Assembly: GCA_018971525.1 (NCBI GenBank)
Contig: JAGXAR010000004.1
Coordinates: 1 to 64,000, forward strand
Source: Nitrospirota bacterium
GTDB taxonomy: Bacteria > Nitrospirota > Nitrospiria > Nitrospirales > Nitrospiraceae
DNA: 64,000 nt
Reading direction: 5' to 3'
Part shown: positions 52,582-60,967 of the stretch, one piece after another
Layout of the letters: the number at the start of each line of letters is the position of its first letter
How positions within the stretch are numbered: position 1 is the stretch's first letter
Notes under the pieces: generated by a model
Databases searched by the model: none
Seen by the model: the letters and a program-made list of their open reading frames with translations, nothing else
Told to the model about the DNA's origin: nothing
Translations under genes and position numbers: made by a program

Positions 52582-53948
52582 TCGTTGATGATGAGAGAGG
52601 CCTGCGCGAAGTTTTGAGCATCATGCTCAAACGCGCGGGCTATGCCGTGACCGAAGCGTCGGATGGCGAAGAGGCCATCGGTCAGTTGAACAAGGAAATC
52701 TTCGATCTCGTCATCACCGACCTCCGCATGCCGAAAGCCGATGGCATGGCGGTCCTGAAGGCGGTGAAGTCTTCTTCTCCTGAAACCGTGGTCCTCGTGA
52801 TTACGGCGTTTGCGACCGCGGACTCGGCGGTCGATGCGATGAAACAGGGCGCGTACGACTACCTGACCAAGCCGTTCCAGGTCGATGAAGTGCAGCTGAT
52901 CATCCGCAACGCCCTGGAGAAGCGGCGGCTCTCAACGGAAAACATTCTATTAAAACGCGAAATGGCGAGCCAGTCGTCATTTGCACAGATTGTCGGCCAA
53001 AGCGAGAGCATGCAGAAGGTGTTCGATGTGGTGCGCAAAGTCGCGGACGCCAAGAGCAATGTGCTGATTTGTGGGGAAAGCGGAACAGGAAAAGAGTTGG
53101 TGGCGCGCGCGATTCACTATAACAGTGCCCGGAGTTCGATGCCCTTTGTGGCGGTGAATTGCAGCGCAGTGCCGGAGACGTTGCTCGAAAGCGAACTCTT
53201 CGGGCACATGAAGGGGTCCTTTACCGGCGCGATGGCCAATAAGGCGGGGTTGTTCGAAGTCGCCAACGGCGGCACGATCTTTTTGGATGAAATCGGCGAT
53301 ACGACCCCAACAATTCAAGTCAAACTGCTTCGCGTGATTCAGGAGCGAGAGTTCAGGCGTGTGGGCGGCAACCAGGATGTAAAGGTCGATGTGCGCATTG
53401 TGGCTGCGACCAATAAGGACCTTGAAAAGGCTGTGGCCGACGGCTCATTTCGCGAAGATTTGTACTACCGCTTAGATGTGATCCCGATTCGGCTCCCACC
53501 GTTGCGGCTTCGAACCGGAGACATCCCGCTGCTCGTGAAACATTTCCTCGAGAAGTTTTCACAGGAAAGCGGCAAGCCGGCTCCCGTATTGACATCGGAG
53601 GCGATGCACGTGCTGTTGGGCCATGAGTGGCGCGGCAATGTGCGCGAGCTTGAAAACTTGATTGAGCGCGTTGTCGCCTTTTCTGTTGGTGCGCCTGTGT
53701 CGGATAACGATATTCGCGGCTGGCTCCATCGAGTCGCGACCCCTCAGCAGCAGGGGGTGCCTACGGACCTGCCGGAAGATGGGTTGGATTTGGAGGGGCT
53801 CATCAACGGCATTGAAAAAGACCTGCTCTTGAAGGCGCTCGAACGGGCTATGTGGGTGAAGAAAAAGGCCGCGCGGCTTCTGAGGCTCAACACGCGATCC
53901 TTTCGTTATCGGCTAGAGAAGTATGCCATCAAGGGAGGTCGTGATTAA
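52566..53948 (+). CDS. pilR: Sigma-54-dependent response regulator PilR
   Basis: A 460-residue NtrC-type regulator. The receiver domain starts KILVVDDERGLREVL with the phospho-acceptor Asp in LVITDLRMPKADG. The AAA+ domain has Walker A GESGTGKE near residue 171, GAFTGA-type SFTGAMANKAG near 217, and Walker B GGTIFLDEIGD. The C-terminal Fis-type helix-turn-helix (KKKAARLLRLNTRSFRYRLEKY) binds DNA. It activates pilin genes with sigma-54. The start is GTG 52566 inside the pilS end. Confidence 0.93.
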   Translation: MEKILVVDDERGLREVLSIMLKRAGYAVTEASDGEEAIGQLNKEIFDLVITDLRMPKADGMAVLKAVKSSSPETVVLVITAFATADSAVDAMKQGAYDYLTKPFQVDEVQLIIRNALEKRRLSTENILLKREMASQSSFAQIVGQSESMQKVFDVVRKVADAKSNVLICGESGTGKELVARAIHYNSARSSMPFVAVNCSAVPETLLESELFGHMKGSFTGAMANKAGLFEVANGGTIFLDEIGDTTPTIQVKLLRVIQEREFRRVGGNQDVKVDVRIVAATNKDLEKAVADGSFREDLYYRLDVIPIRLPPLRLRTGDIPLLVKHFLEKFSQESGKPAPVLTSEAMHVLLGHEWRGNVRELENLIERVVAFSVGAPVSDNDIRGWLHRVATPQQQGVPTDLPEDGLDLEGLINGIEKDLLLKALERAMWVKKKAARLLRLNTRSFRYRLEKYAIKGGRD

Positions 53949-54864
53949 TTCGCAGCTGAGTCCATCCGAGATTACCGTCTTCGCTCCCGCCAAAATCAAT
54001 GTGATCCTGCGCATCCTCGACCGCCGCCCCGACGGGTTCCACAATCTCTGGTCGATCATGCAGACGGTTGGCCTAGAAGACGAGGTGCAGATCAGGCTGC
54101 GTGCTGACCGACAGGATATCCAGCTTACGTGTGATGCGGCGCAGCTGGCTGCCGACCAGAGCAACCTCGTCTATCGCGCCGCCGCCGAGGTGTTGGAGCG
54201 GGCTCAGGATGCCATCGGGCTCGACATTGAGTTGCGTAAGCGCATTCCGATGGGAGCCGGCCTCGGTGGCGGGAGCAGCGATGCCGCAGCCACCATCATA
54301 GGATTGAACCGCCTCCTGCAGCTGGAGTGGTCTCCGAAACAGATGGCTGATGTCGGACAATCGTTAGGTAGCGATGTGCCCTTCTTTCTCTTTGCCCCCT
54401 CAGCGTTCGTGACGGGTCGAGGAGAAACAGTCCGGCCGGTCGTCGTTGAAGGGGCGCGATGGGTCGTGCTCGTCAACCCGGGGTTTGGGGTCAACACCAA
54501 GTGGGCATATCATGAATTGGCTGCCACCAGGACCGCTGTGACGCCGCTGTCGCTGGTCCAGCGAGAACTCGACCGGCAATCACGGGTGAGCTGGGCCCAG
54601 TTAATTGCCGCGGCAGAGAATGACTTCGAGGCGCCGGTCTTCGCCGCACACGGGAAGCTCCGGGAGATTAAACGGAGCTTGCAGGGTCAAGGAGCCGAGA
54701 TCGCGCTGCTGTCCGGAAGCGGGGCGACTGTGTTCGGGGTGTTCGCGGACGAGGCGAGCGCGCGCCAGGCCCAGGCCCAGTTCTCGAGTGAGAACTTGAT
54801 GAACGCTTTTGTCGTCCCCACCTGTTCAGGCCCGCTCGGCTGGCGATACGAACCGCGACGATAA
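53923..54864 (+). CDS. ispE: 4-diphosphocytidyl-2-C-methyl-D-erythritol kinase
   Basis: A 313-residue GHMP kinase. FAPAKINVILRILDRRPDGFHNLWSIM near residue 20 is the N-terminal motif with the catalytic Lys. RIPMGAGLGGGSSDAAATI near 106 is the ATP loop. LLSGSGATVFGVF near the C-terminus is the third GHMP motif. It acts in the non-mevalonate route to isoprenoids, supplying undecaprenyl carrier. ATG 53923 lies inside the pilR end; GTG 53941 is in frame, but its purine tract is too close. Confidence 0.93.
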   Translation: MPSREVVINSQLSPSEITVFAPAKINVILRILDRRPDGFHNLWSIMQTVGLEDEVQIRLRADRQDIQLTCDAAQLAADQSNLVYRAAAEVLERAQDAIGLDIELRKRIPMGAGLGGGSSDAAATIIGLNRLLQLEWSPKQMADVGQSLGSDVPFFLFAPSAFVTGRGETVRPVVVEGARWVVLVNPGFGVNTKWAYHELAATRTAVTPLSLVQRELDRQSRVSWAQLIAAAENDFEAPVFAAHGKLREIKRSLQGQGAEIALLSGSGATVFGVFADEASARQAQAQFSSENLMNAFVVPTCSGPLGWRYEPRR

Positions 54865-54876
54865 ACCGTGGCTTGG

Positions 54877-54906
54877 TTGACAACTCCCCGTGAACTCCGT
54901 TAAAGT
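54877..54906 (+). promoter_or_regulatory. Possible promoter before prs
   Basis: TTGACA (54877-54882) and TAAAGT (54901-54906) with an 18-bp spacer. About 146 bp of leader would precede the prs ATG; no structure was assigned to it. Confidence 0.45.
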
Positions 54907-55052
54907 CTGCCCCCTTAGTTGGCTTCATCAACAGCGCGCAGCGAACCAGGTAGGCGGGTCACGATTACGCCCACCGATGCCCGCCGTCGAGACGAACCAT
55001 ATACGAAATCAGAACGTTACGCAGTCGTATCCAAGGACCCTCTGAGGAATCG

Positions 55053-55994
55053 ATGAGCAGGGAGCTAAAGATATTCTCTGGCAACGCGAATCCGGCCCTG
55101 GCCCATGAGATTTGTGCCTACCTTGGGACCAAGCTTGGGGAGGCCACGGTGTCGTCATTCAGTGACGGCGAAATTCGCGTCAAGATTGAGGAAAACGTTC
55201 GTGGCGCCGACGTGTTCGTTGTGCAGTCGAGTTGCCAGCCTGTCAATGACTCCCTTATGGAGTTGCTGATTATTATTGATGCGCTCAAGCGGTCCTCGGC
55301 GAATCGCATCACTGCGGTCATCCCGTATTTTGGCTATGCGCGCCAGGATCGCAAAGATCAGCCGCGTGTGCCGATCTCAGCGAAGCTCGTGGCCGATCTC
55401 ATCAGCACCGCCGGCACTGATCGGGTGTTGACGATGGATCTCCACGCGGGGCAGATCCAGGGGTTCTTCAATGTGCCGGTGGACCATCTCTATGCACTAC
55501 CCGTATTATTGGATTATATTACGAAACAGAAAGTGAGCGACCTGGTGGTCGTTTCGCCGGACGCTGGTGGAGTGGAGCGAGCCCGCGCGTTTGCGAAGCG
55601 GCTCCAAGCCAACCTGGCGATTATTGACAAGCGACGTGAAGGACCAAACCAGACGCAGATCATGAACATCATCGGTGATGTTGCGGGTAAAAGTGCGCTG
55701 TTACTGGACGACATGATCGACACGGCCGGCACCATTGTGAAGGGGGCGCAGGCCTGTCTGGATCGCGGGGCTCGGGAAGTGTGGACCGCCTGTACCCACG
55801 CGGTACTCACCGGGCCTGCGTTGGAGCGGATCCAGCAATCCTGCCTGAAGCAGGTGATCGTGACCAATTCGATTCCGTTACGGGGCAAAGAGCAGATCTG
55901 CCCGAAGTTGCATCAATTATCGGTCGCGCCACTGTTAGGTGAGGCGATTCGGCGTATACATGAAGACGAGTCGGTGAGTTCGTTGTTTGCCTAA
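55053..55994 (+). CDS. prs: Ribose-phosphate pyrophosphokinase
   Basis: A 313-residue enzyme of the class I size. [16 protein letters not shown] near residue 32, [15 protein letters not shown] near 90 (ATP loop), [18 protein letters not shown] near 128 and [16 protein letters not shown] near 165 are family blocks. [14 protein letters not shown] near 218 is the PRPP-binding loop. It makes PRPP for nucleotides, histidine and tryptophan. AGGA precedes the ATG. Confidence 0.97.
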   Translation: MSRELKIFSGNANPALAHEICAYLGTKLGEATVSSFSDGEIRVKIEENVRGADVFVVQSSCQPVNDSLMELLIIIDALKRSSANRITAVIPYFGYARQDRKDQPRVPISAKLVADLISTAGTDRVLTMDLHAGQIQGFFNVPVDHLYALPVLLDYITKQKVSDLVVVSPDAGGVERARAFAKRLQANLAIIDKRREGPNQTQIMNIIGDVAGKSALLLDDMIDTAGTIVKGAQACLDRGAREVWTACTHAVLTGPALERIQQSCLKQVIVTNSIPLRGKEQICPKLHQLSVAPLLGEAIRRIHEDESVSSLFA

Positions 55995-56044
55995 CTCGAG
56001 ATCGAGGCATCAGCGGACCAGCGAGAAGGGGACGGAGGCATAGC

Positions 56045-56824
56045 ATGAAATTCGATCTAGCGGTCACAGTGAGAGAGAAAACGGGAAAGGGTGCGGCACG
56101 CCAACTTCGGCGGGAGGGCAAAGTCCCCGGCGTGTTGTATGGGCAGGGCGAATGCCTGCTCTTGACGATTGAACCAGATAGCTTGGTCAAGATTTTAAAA
56201 GCACAGGCGGGGGGAAGCGCGCTCGTGTCGCTTACGCTTACTGGAGCGAAGTCAAAACCGAAGCGGACCGCACTCTTGCGCGATTTCCAGGTCGATCCGG
56301 TCGAAGGGAATGTGTTGCATGCAGATCTGTTTGAAATCTCGATGGATAAGCCGATTCGCGTGAAAGTTCCTCTGCATTTGACCGGCGGAGTGCCTGCCGG
56401 TGTCAAGGAAGGCGGCATCCTCCACCACAATATGCGCGAGTTGCATATTGAGTGCTTACCAGCAGTTTTGCCGGACTTCATCGAAGTCGATGCCTCAGGA
56501 CTCGGCATTGCGCAAGGTCTCCATCTGAAAGACGTGGCTGCCCGCGAAGGGATCCGCTATCTCGACGATCCTGAGCAGATGGTCGTGAGTGTGGCGGCTC
56601 CGATGACGGAAGCCAAGCTCGAATCACTCCTCGCGAGCGGCGCAGCGGCGCCGGAGGGCGCGAAAGAGCCCGAGGTGGTCACGAAGGGTAAAGTCGCGGG
56701 TGAAGCCGCTGAGGGTGGCGAAGCGGCAAAAGCCGGTGCGGCTGCTCCTGAGGCGAAGGGCGGCGAGAAGAAGGGCGCTGCAGCGCCAAAAGCCGAGAAG
56801 AAAGAAGCTGAAAAGAAGAAGTAA
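56045..56824 (+). CDS. rplY: 50S ribosomal protein L25, long (CTC/TL5) form with Ala/Lys/Glu-rich tail
   Basis: A 259-residue protein. Residues 1-95 are the L25 5S-rRNA-binding domain (TGKGAARQLRREGKVPGVLYG, LLRDFQVDPVEGNVLHADLFEI). The CTC/TL5 C-terminal beta domain runs to about 185 (IRVKVPLHLTGGVPAGVKEGGIL, AVLPDFIEVDASGLGIAQGLHLKDV). After about 205 the sequence becomes a low-complexity tail of Ala, Gly, Lys and Glu ending EKKEAEKKK. prs-rplY-pth is a common gene order. Confidence 0.94.
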   Translation: MKFDLAVTVREKTGKGAARQLRREGKVPGVLYGQGECLLLTIEPDSLVKILKAQAGGSALVSLTLTGAKSKPKRTALLRDFQVDPVEGNVLHADLFEISMDKPIRVKVPLHLTGGVPAGVKEGGILHHNMRELHIECLPAVLPDFIEVDASGLGIAQGLHLKDVAAREGIRYLDDPEQMVVSVAAPMTEAKLESLLASGAAAPEGAKEPEVVTKGKVAGEAAEGGEAAKAGAAAPEAKGGEKKGAAAPKAEKKEAEKKK

Positions 56825-56826
56825 CG

Positions 56827-57423
56827 TTGCGCCTCATCGTTGGGCTGGGCAACCCGGGCGCTGCCTATGCCCAAACCCGCCACAACGTCGGCATGTGGGT
56901 CATTGAGCGGGCTGCCGCTCGGTGGTCCATCCGTCTCGCCAAACGCGGCATAGCTCATCGTGGATCGGGACGGCTTGGGTCGGAGCTCATCGAACTCGCC
57001 GGCACGCTCGACTGGATGAACATCACTGGTCCTCCGCTCAAAGGTCTCCTCCGTGAGTTTTCGTTGACTGCTGACGACCTGATCCTCATTCACGACGATC
57101 TGGATCTTGATCTAGGGCGTCTCCGGATCAAACAAGCCGGTGGGCATGGGGGGCACAACGGGATCAAGTCGGTCATTGACGCGATCGGGACACCCCAGTT
57201 CGTGAGGGTCAAGATTGGAATCGGCCGACCGGCACCGCGTCAGGATTCGGCGGAATATGTGTTGCAGGCGTTCACGAAAGAAGAGTTCGAGGTGTTGAAT
57301 CCCTGCCTCGATCGTGCCGTCGATGCGTTGGAATATCTGATCCACCGGGGGACAGCCGTAGCGATGAATCAGTTTAATATTCGAGAGAAGCCGGGAGAAG
57401 ATGAGGGGGCGCAGCCAGGCTGA
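56827..57423 (+). CDS. pth: Peptidyl-tRNA hydrolase
   Basis: A 198-residue enzyme. LIVGLGNPGAAYAQTRHNVGMWVIERAA gives the N-terminal motif with the catalytic His in TRHNVG. DDLILIHDDLDLDLGRLRIKQAGGHGGHNGIKSVI near residue 85 is the second signature. VRVKIGIGRPAPRQDSAEYVL follows. It releases peptides from dropped-off tRNA. The start is TTG 56827, 2 nt after the rplY stop. Confidence 0.96.
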   Translation: MRLIVGLGNPGAAYAQTRHNVGMWVIERAAARWSIRLAKRGIAHRGSGRLGSELIELAGTLDWMNITGPPLKGLLREFSLTADDLILIHDDLDLDLGRLRIKQAGGHGGHNGIKSVIDAIGTPQFVRVKIGIGRPAPRQDSAEYVLQAFTKEEFEVLNPCLDRAVDALEYLIHRGTAVAMNQFNIREKPGEDEGAQPG

Positions 57424-57696
57424 CTTCTTGTTCACACACAATCCCTACTGATTGTCCAGACTGTCGCTAGTATCTCCTTCCTGCTATATGATAGCCTTTC
57501 CGTCCGGTCGGCAGTTCTTCGAAGCGGGAGCGGTCTCGATGAGCCTGCCTGGAAGACAGGAGTTCTCGATCTCTGCAGGTCTTTCTTCCCCGCATTGTGC
57601 CTCCACCAAAAGAGTTTTCCATAACCCGAGCAATCAGCGATTTCTGCATGCGGTGCGGCCAAGCGCGTTGCCCTTTCCATGAAAGGAGTGGACGTT
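57424..57696. other. Gap before the Yip1-like gene
   Basis: A TGCTATATGAT sequence at 57482-57492 resembles an extended -10 element, but the -35 region is poor. Short frames in this gap have no ribosome site. Nothing else is recognised. Confidence 0.35.
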
Positions 57697-58938
57697 ATGA
57701 ATATTGTAGAGCGCGTGAAGAATATTCTGCTCCAACCGAAAACGGAATGGCCGGTGATCGAGCCTGAACAGACCTCTGCGCAGGCACTCTATACCGGGTA
57801 CATCATGCCGCTGGCCGCGATAGGACCGATTGCTATGCTGGTCGGGCTGTCCGTTGTCGGTGTGCAGGTGCCGTTCATGGGCACGACGCGGCTGCCGTTC
57901 TCGAGCCTCTTATCGCAAATGCTGGTGAGCTATGTGCTGGGGCTGGCGGGGGTTTATGTGCTCGCCCTGATCATCAATACGCTGGCGCCTACGTTCGGCG
58001 GCACGAGCAATCTCACTCAGGCGTTGAAGGTGGCGGCCTACGGCGCAACGGCCGCCTGGGTTGGTGGGGTATTCCATCTGCTTCCGTCGTTGGGCATTTT
58101 GGGACTCTTGGCGGCATTCTATACTCTGTACTTGCTGTATCTTGGCCTGCCGGTTTTGATGAAATCGCCACCGGAGCGATCCCTCGGCTATACCGTCTCG
58201 GTCGTGATCGCGGCGATCGTGCTGTTCGTCGTTATCGGAGCGATCAGCGCCTCGTTTGTTGGGCTTCCCAGGGCTGTAACCCAAAGCAGAGAAGAGCAAA
58301 AGGTGACGAAAGAACTCGAGCAAGCAGGCAAGAGCCTTGAATCCTTCACGAAGGGTCTTGAGAAGGCCGGACAGTCCAGTGGAAGCACACAGGTAGGGGG
58401 CGAGTCGTCTACGAACCTTGGCGATGCCATGCAAGCGGCAGGTAATGTGATGCAGGCCTTCAATCGGGCTGCGAGCGGAGGGAAAACCATGGAGCCGGTC
58501 GATTTCCGGCACCTCAAGGAATTGCTGCCCGAATCGGTGGACGGCATGCAACGAGCCGAGGTATCGGGCGAGAAATCTACCGCGTTGGGGATGACGATCA
58601 GTAAAGCAGAGGCGCGGTATACCGGTGAAGACCGCCGGGTCATTGATGTGACCATCTCGGACATCGGCAATGCGAGCGGGCTCGCCAGCTTGGCGCTTTA
58701 TGCCTGGGCTAATAACGAAATTGATAAGGATTCTCCGACCGGCTATGAGAAAACGACGACGTTCCGAGGGTACAAGGCTTATGAAAAGTACAACAAACGT
58801 GACCACAGCGGAGAACTGGGGGTTCTGATCGATAAGCGTTTCGTGGTGGAAGCCAAAGGAGACGCTGTTTCGATCGAGGATCTCAAGGGCGTGCTTAACA
58901 AGCTTGATCTGAGCAAGCTCGTAAACATGAAAGGGTAG
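57697..58938 (+). CDS. Yip1-like membrane protein with a C-terminal soluble domain
   Basis: A 413-residue protein in two parts. Residues 1-190 form a Yip1-type domain: MNIVERVKNILLQPKTEWPVIEPE, then about five helices (IMPLAAIGPIAMLVGLSVV, YVLGLAGVYVLALIINTLAP, VSVVIAAIVLFVVIGAISASF). A charged Ser/Gly/Lys linker follows. Residues 270-413 form a soluble domain (LKELLPESVDGMQRAEVSGE, ARYTGEDRRVIDVTISD, GVLIDKRFVVEAKGDAV) that I do not recognise. GGAG sits eight bases before ATG 57697; ATG 57679 is an alternative. Role unknown. Confidence 0.7.
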   Translation: MNIVERVKNILLQPKTEWPVIEPEQTSAQALYTGYIMPLAAIGPIAMLVGLSVVGVQVPFMGTTRLPFSSLLSQMLVSYVLGLAGVYVLALIINTLAPTFGGTSNLTQALKVAAYGATAAWVGGVFHLLPSLGILGLLAAFYTLYLLYLGLPVLMKSPPERSLGYTVSVVIAAIVLFVVIGAISASFVGLPRAVTQSREEQKVTKELEQAGKSLESFTKGLEKAGQSSGSTQVGGESSTNLGDAMQAAGNVMQAFNRAASGGKTMEPVDFRHLKELLPESVDGMQRAEVSGEKSTALGMTISKAEARYTGEDRRVIDVTISDIGNASGLASLALYAWANNEIDKDSPTGYEKTTTFRGYKAYEKYNKRDHSGELGVLIDKRFVVEAKGDAVSIEDLKGVLNKLDLSKLVNMKG

Positions 58939-58965
58939 CCAAGTCCTCGTTCTATCCTCTCTTGA

Positions 58966-58995
58966 TTGACAGCTTCTTTCTGTCCGTGTTACGTT
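58966..58995 (+). promoter_or_regulatory. Promoter of the rpsF operon
   Basis: TTGACA (58966-58971) and TACGTT (58990-58995), spacer 18 bp. It lies between the Yip1-like gene and the structured leader. Confidence 0.5.
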
Positions 58996-59003
58996 CGCCC
59001 TTT

Positions 59004-59056
59004 CGCGCTGGCTGAATCCAGCGTGCCTACACCTTGCTCCCGACTTGTTCGGGGGC
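59004..59056 (+). promoter_or_regulatory. Structured leader of rpsF, candidate autoregulatory site
   Basis: Two hairpins: 59004-59011 with 59018-59025 (8 bp including one G-U, loop of 6), and 59036-59043 with 59049-59056 (8 bp including one G-U, loop CTTGT). The second ends 8 nt before the AGGAGG site (59065-59070). In other bacteria the S6:S18 complex represses its own operon through a leader hairpin; I did not establish that these match that motif. Confidence 0.45.
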
Positions 59057-59078
59057 CTTTGTCCAGGAGGATTGCTGC

Positions 59079-59426
59079 ATGGAGCTCTACGAGTCTCTGT
59101 TCATTATTCGTACGTCTGTCTCCGACGAGGAGACCGCTGCCCTGATCGAGAAGATGAAGTCGGTGGCAGAGAAGACCGGCGCGCAGTTCATCAAATCAGA
59201 AAACTGGGGTAAGAAGAAGCTCGCCTACGAGGTGAAGCGGGAGCGGAAGGGCACTTATGTCTACTTCTACTTCAGGGCACCCAGCATCACGGTTGGTGAA
59301 TTAGAGCGGTCCTATCGGCTAGAAGACTCCATCATCAAGTTCTTGACCGTGCACCTCAAAAAAGAACTGGTGCCGCCACGGCCACTCGAGACGTCATCGG
59401 AGGAGTTTGCCGGTGGCCGGGTTTAA
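59079..59426 (+). CDS. rpsF: 30S ribosomal protein S6
   Basis: A 115-residue protein. MELYESLFIIRTSVSDEETAALIEKM is the standard N-terminus, and WGKKKLAYEVKRERKGTYVYFYFRAP and LERSYRLEDSIIKFLTVHL are family blocks. It binds S18 in the platform of the small subunit. AGGAGG lies eight bases before ATG 59079, which decides the start over the longer frame at 59034. It heads rpsF-ssb-rpsR. Confidence 0.97.
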   Translation: MELYESLFIIRTSVSDEETAALIEKMKSVAEKTGAQFIKSENWGKKKLAYEVKRERKGTYVYFYFRAPSITVGELERSYRLEDSIIKFLTVHLKKELVPPRPLETSSEEFAGGRV

Positions 59427-59811
59427 CAAAGTCATTCTCATCGGGAATCTCACGCGGAATCCTGAGCTACGGTACACGCCGAACGGAACGCCGGTGGCCA
59501 GTTTGGGCCTCGCGGTCAGCCGGCGATACAAGCAGGGCGATGAATTGAAAGAGGAAGTCTGTTTTGTCGACATTGTCGTCTTCGGCAAGCAAGCGGAACA
59601 TTGCGGACAGTATCTCAGCAAGGGGAGCGGGATCATCGTCGATGGGCGGCTGCAGCAGCGCCGGTGGGAAACAGAAGACGGCCAGAAGCGCAGTAAGCAT
59701 GAGGTGGTGGCCCAAACGGTGACGTTTATGCCGAAACGCCAGGATGGCGGCGGCGGGACTGAGGCGCCGGCGCACGATGATGCCGGGTATGAACCTGAAG
59801 AGCACGTCTAA
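59413..59811 (+). CDS. ssb: Single-stranded DNA-binding protein
   Basis: A 132-residue OB-fold protein. [34 protein letters not shown] opens it, and the rest of the fold is present ([35 protein letters not shown]). The tail is short and acidic ([14 protein letters not shown]) and lacks the usual DDDIPF end used to recruit partners. GTG 59413 is chosen because GGAGGAG lies 7 nt upstream; TTG 59407 is too close. It overlaps the rpsF end, as in many operons. Confidence 0.93.
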   Translation: MAGFNKVILIGNLTRNPELRYTPNGTPVASLGLAVSRRYKQGDELKEEVCFVDIVVFGKQAEHCGQYLSKGSGIIVDGRLQQRRWETEDGQKRSKHEVVAQTVTFMPKRQDGGGGTEAPAHDDAGYEPEEHV

Positions 59812-59828
59812 CAGAGAGGGAGACGGTT

Positions 59829-60101
59829 ATGGAGCGTGAACAGGGCGGAGGTGGAGACCGAGACGGAGGTGGGGGTGGCGGCGGACGGTTTTTTCAACGC
59901 CGCCGGCCTTGTCGGTTTTGTATCGATAAAGGGGCGATCGATTTCAAAGATGTCGGGCTGTTGAGAAACTTTCTGACGGAGCGCGGTCGGATTGTCCCGC
60001 GGCGCATCTCCGGCAATTGTATGAGGCACCAGCGCGAATTGACGGCCGCGGTCAAGCGGGCTCGGCACATTGCCCTCATCAGTTTTGCGGAAGAGCGATA
60101 A
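59829..60101 (+). CDS. rpsR: 30S ribosomal protein S18, zinc-ligand form
   Basis: A 90-residue protein. A glycine-rich start (residues 6-19) precedes [19 protein letters not shown] and [35 protein letters not shown]. Cys28, Cys31, Cys64 and His67 are spaced as in the zinc-binding (C+) version of S18. It pairs with S6 on the ribosome platform. The gene follows ssb by 17 nt, with AGAGGGAG before the ATG. Confidence 0.95.
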   Translation: MEREQGGGGDRDGGGGGGGRFFQRRRPCRFCIDKGAIDFKDVGLLRNFLTERGRIVPRRISGNCMRHQRELTAAVKRARHIALISFAEER

Positions 60102-60153
60102 GATAGATAAGTAACTGGTCACGTTGGGGATGGGAATGCAGGTAGGTGCCACG

Positions 60154-60744
60154 ATGGATCTGTTGACGCCGCAACTGGCTGACATCACTGCAGATGGGCT
60201 CTCGCTGGTCGGCGAGGTAACGGCTGAAGAACTCGGCCTGACTGAGGATGATGCCGTGGTCCGTGGTCCGCTGGCTGTGAGTCTGGACCTGACCAGTGTC
60301 GAAGGGCTGGTCGCAGTGACCGGTGTCCTGGAAGGGACGATCCTCCGTGAATGTGTGCGGTGCTTGAAGGAGTATGAGGATCCGTTGGCTTTTTCTGTGC
60401 GGGCGGCTTTTATCCCTGAGCCCAAGTCGGCGCCGCGTCATCCGAAGCGAGTCGATCCTCGGAAGGCGCGTGAGGGGGTCGTGGAGGCCGAACAAGAAGA
60501 GGAACCTGACGATCAGTATCAATATCAGGGCAATCATTTGGAATTGGCACCCATGTTGCGTGAACATGTGATCCTGTCTGCGCCGATGCAGCCTCTCTGC
60601 AGCGACGACTGCTTGGGGCTCTGCGCACGATGTGGGAAAAATTTGAATGAGGGGCCCTGTCAGTGTGCCGAGGAACCACCGATCCCGACATTTCGGGTGG
60701 TCCAGGGCATGAAACGCAAGACCGGCGGGTCGGCAGCATCGTAG
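60154..60744 (+). CDS. DUF177/YceD family protein, likely 23S rRNA accumulation factor
   Basis: A 196-residue protein. ILRECVRCLKEYEDPLAFSVRAAFIP near residue 68 is the YceD central block. LCSDDCLGLCARCGKNLNEGPCQC near the end is a Cys-rich zinc-type motif typical of the family. In E. coli and plants it aids 23S rRNA accumulation. AGGTAGGTG precedes ATG 60154; ATG 60130 and 60136 are in frame and less well placed. It lies directly before rpmF, as in most bacteria. Confidence 0.88.
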   Translation: MDLLTPQLADITADGLSLVGEVTAEELGLTEDDAVVRGPLAVSLDLTSVEGLVAVTGVLEGTILRECVRCLKEYEDPLAFSVRAAFIPEPKSAPRHPKRVDPRKAREGVVEAEQEEEPDDQYQYQGNHLELAPMLREHVILSAPMQPLCSDDCLGLCARCGKNLNEGPCQCAEEPPIPTFRVVQGMKRKTGGSAAS

Positions 60745-60781
60745 CGCGACCGCCTGCTATCGAGAGTGAGAAGGAGTTGCC

Positions 60782-60967
60782 ATGCCAAATCCAAAACATA
60801 AACATTCACGGGAACGACGCGACAAGCGACGCACACAAAAATTGCGCATCACACCACCGGGCATGTCCGTCTGTCCGCAGTGCCACGAGATCAAGTTGCC
60901 GCATTACACCTGCTTGAATTGCGGAACGTATAAGGGCAAGGCGGTCATCCAGGTCGAAGAGTCCTAG
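60782..60967 (+). CDS. rpmF: 50S ribosomal protein L32, zinc-ligand form
   Basis: A 61-residue protein. MPNPKHKHSRERRDKRRTQ is the conserved basic start. CPQC at 31-34 and CLNC at 44-47 form a zinc ribbon (C+ form). GAAGGAG lies ahead of the ATG. It sits between the DUF177 gene and plsX, the common order. Confidence 0.97.
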   Translation: MPNPKHKHSRERRDKRRTQKLRITPPGMSVCPQCHEIKLPHYTCLNCGTYKGKAVIQVEES

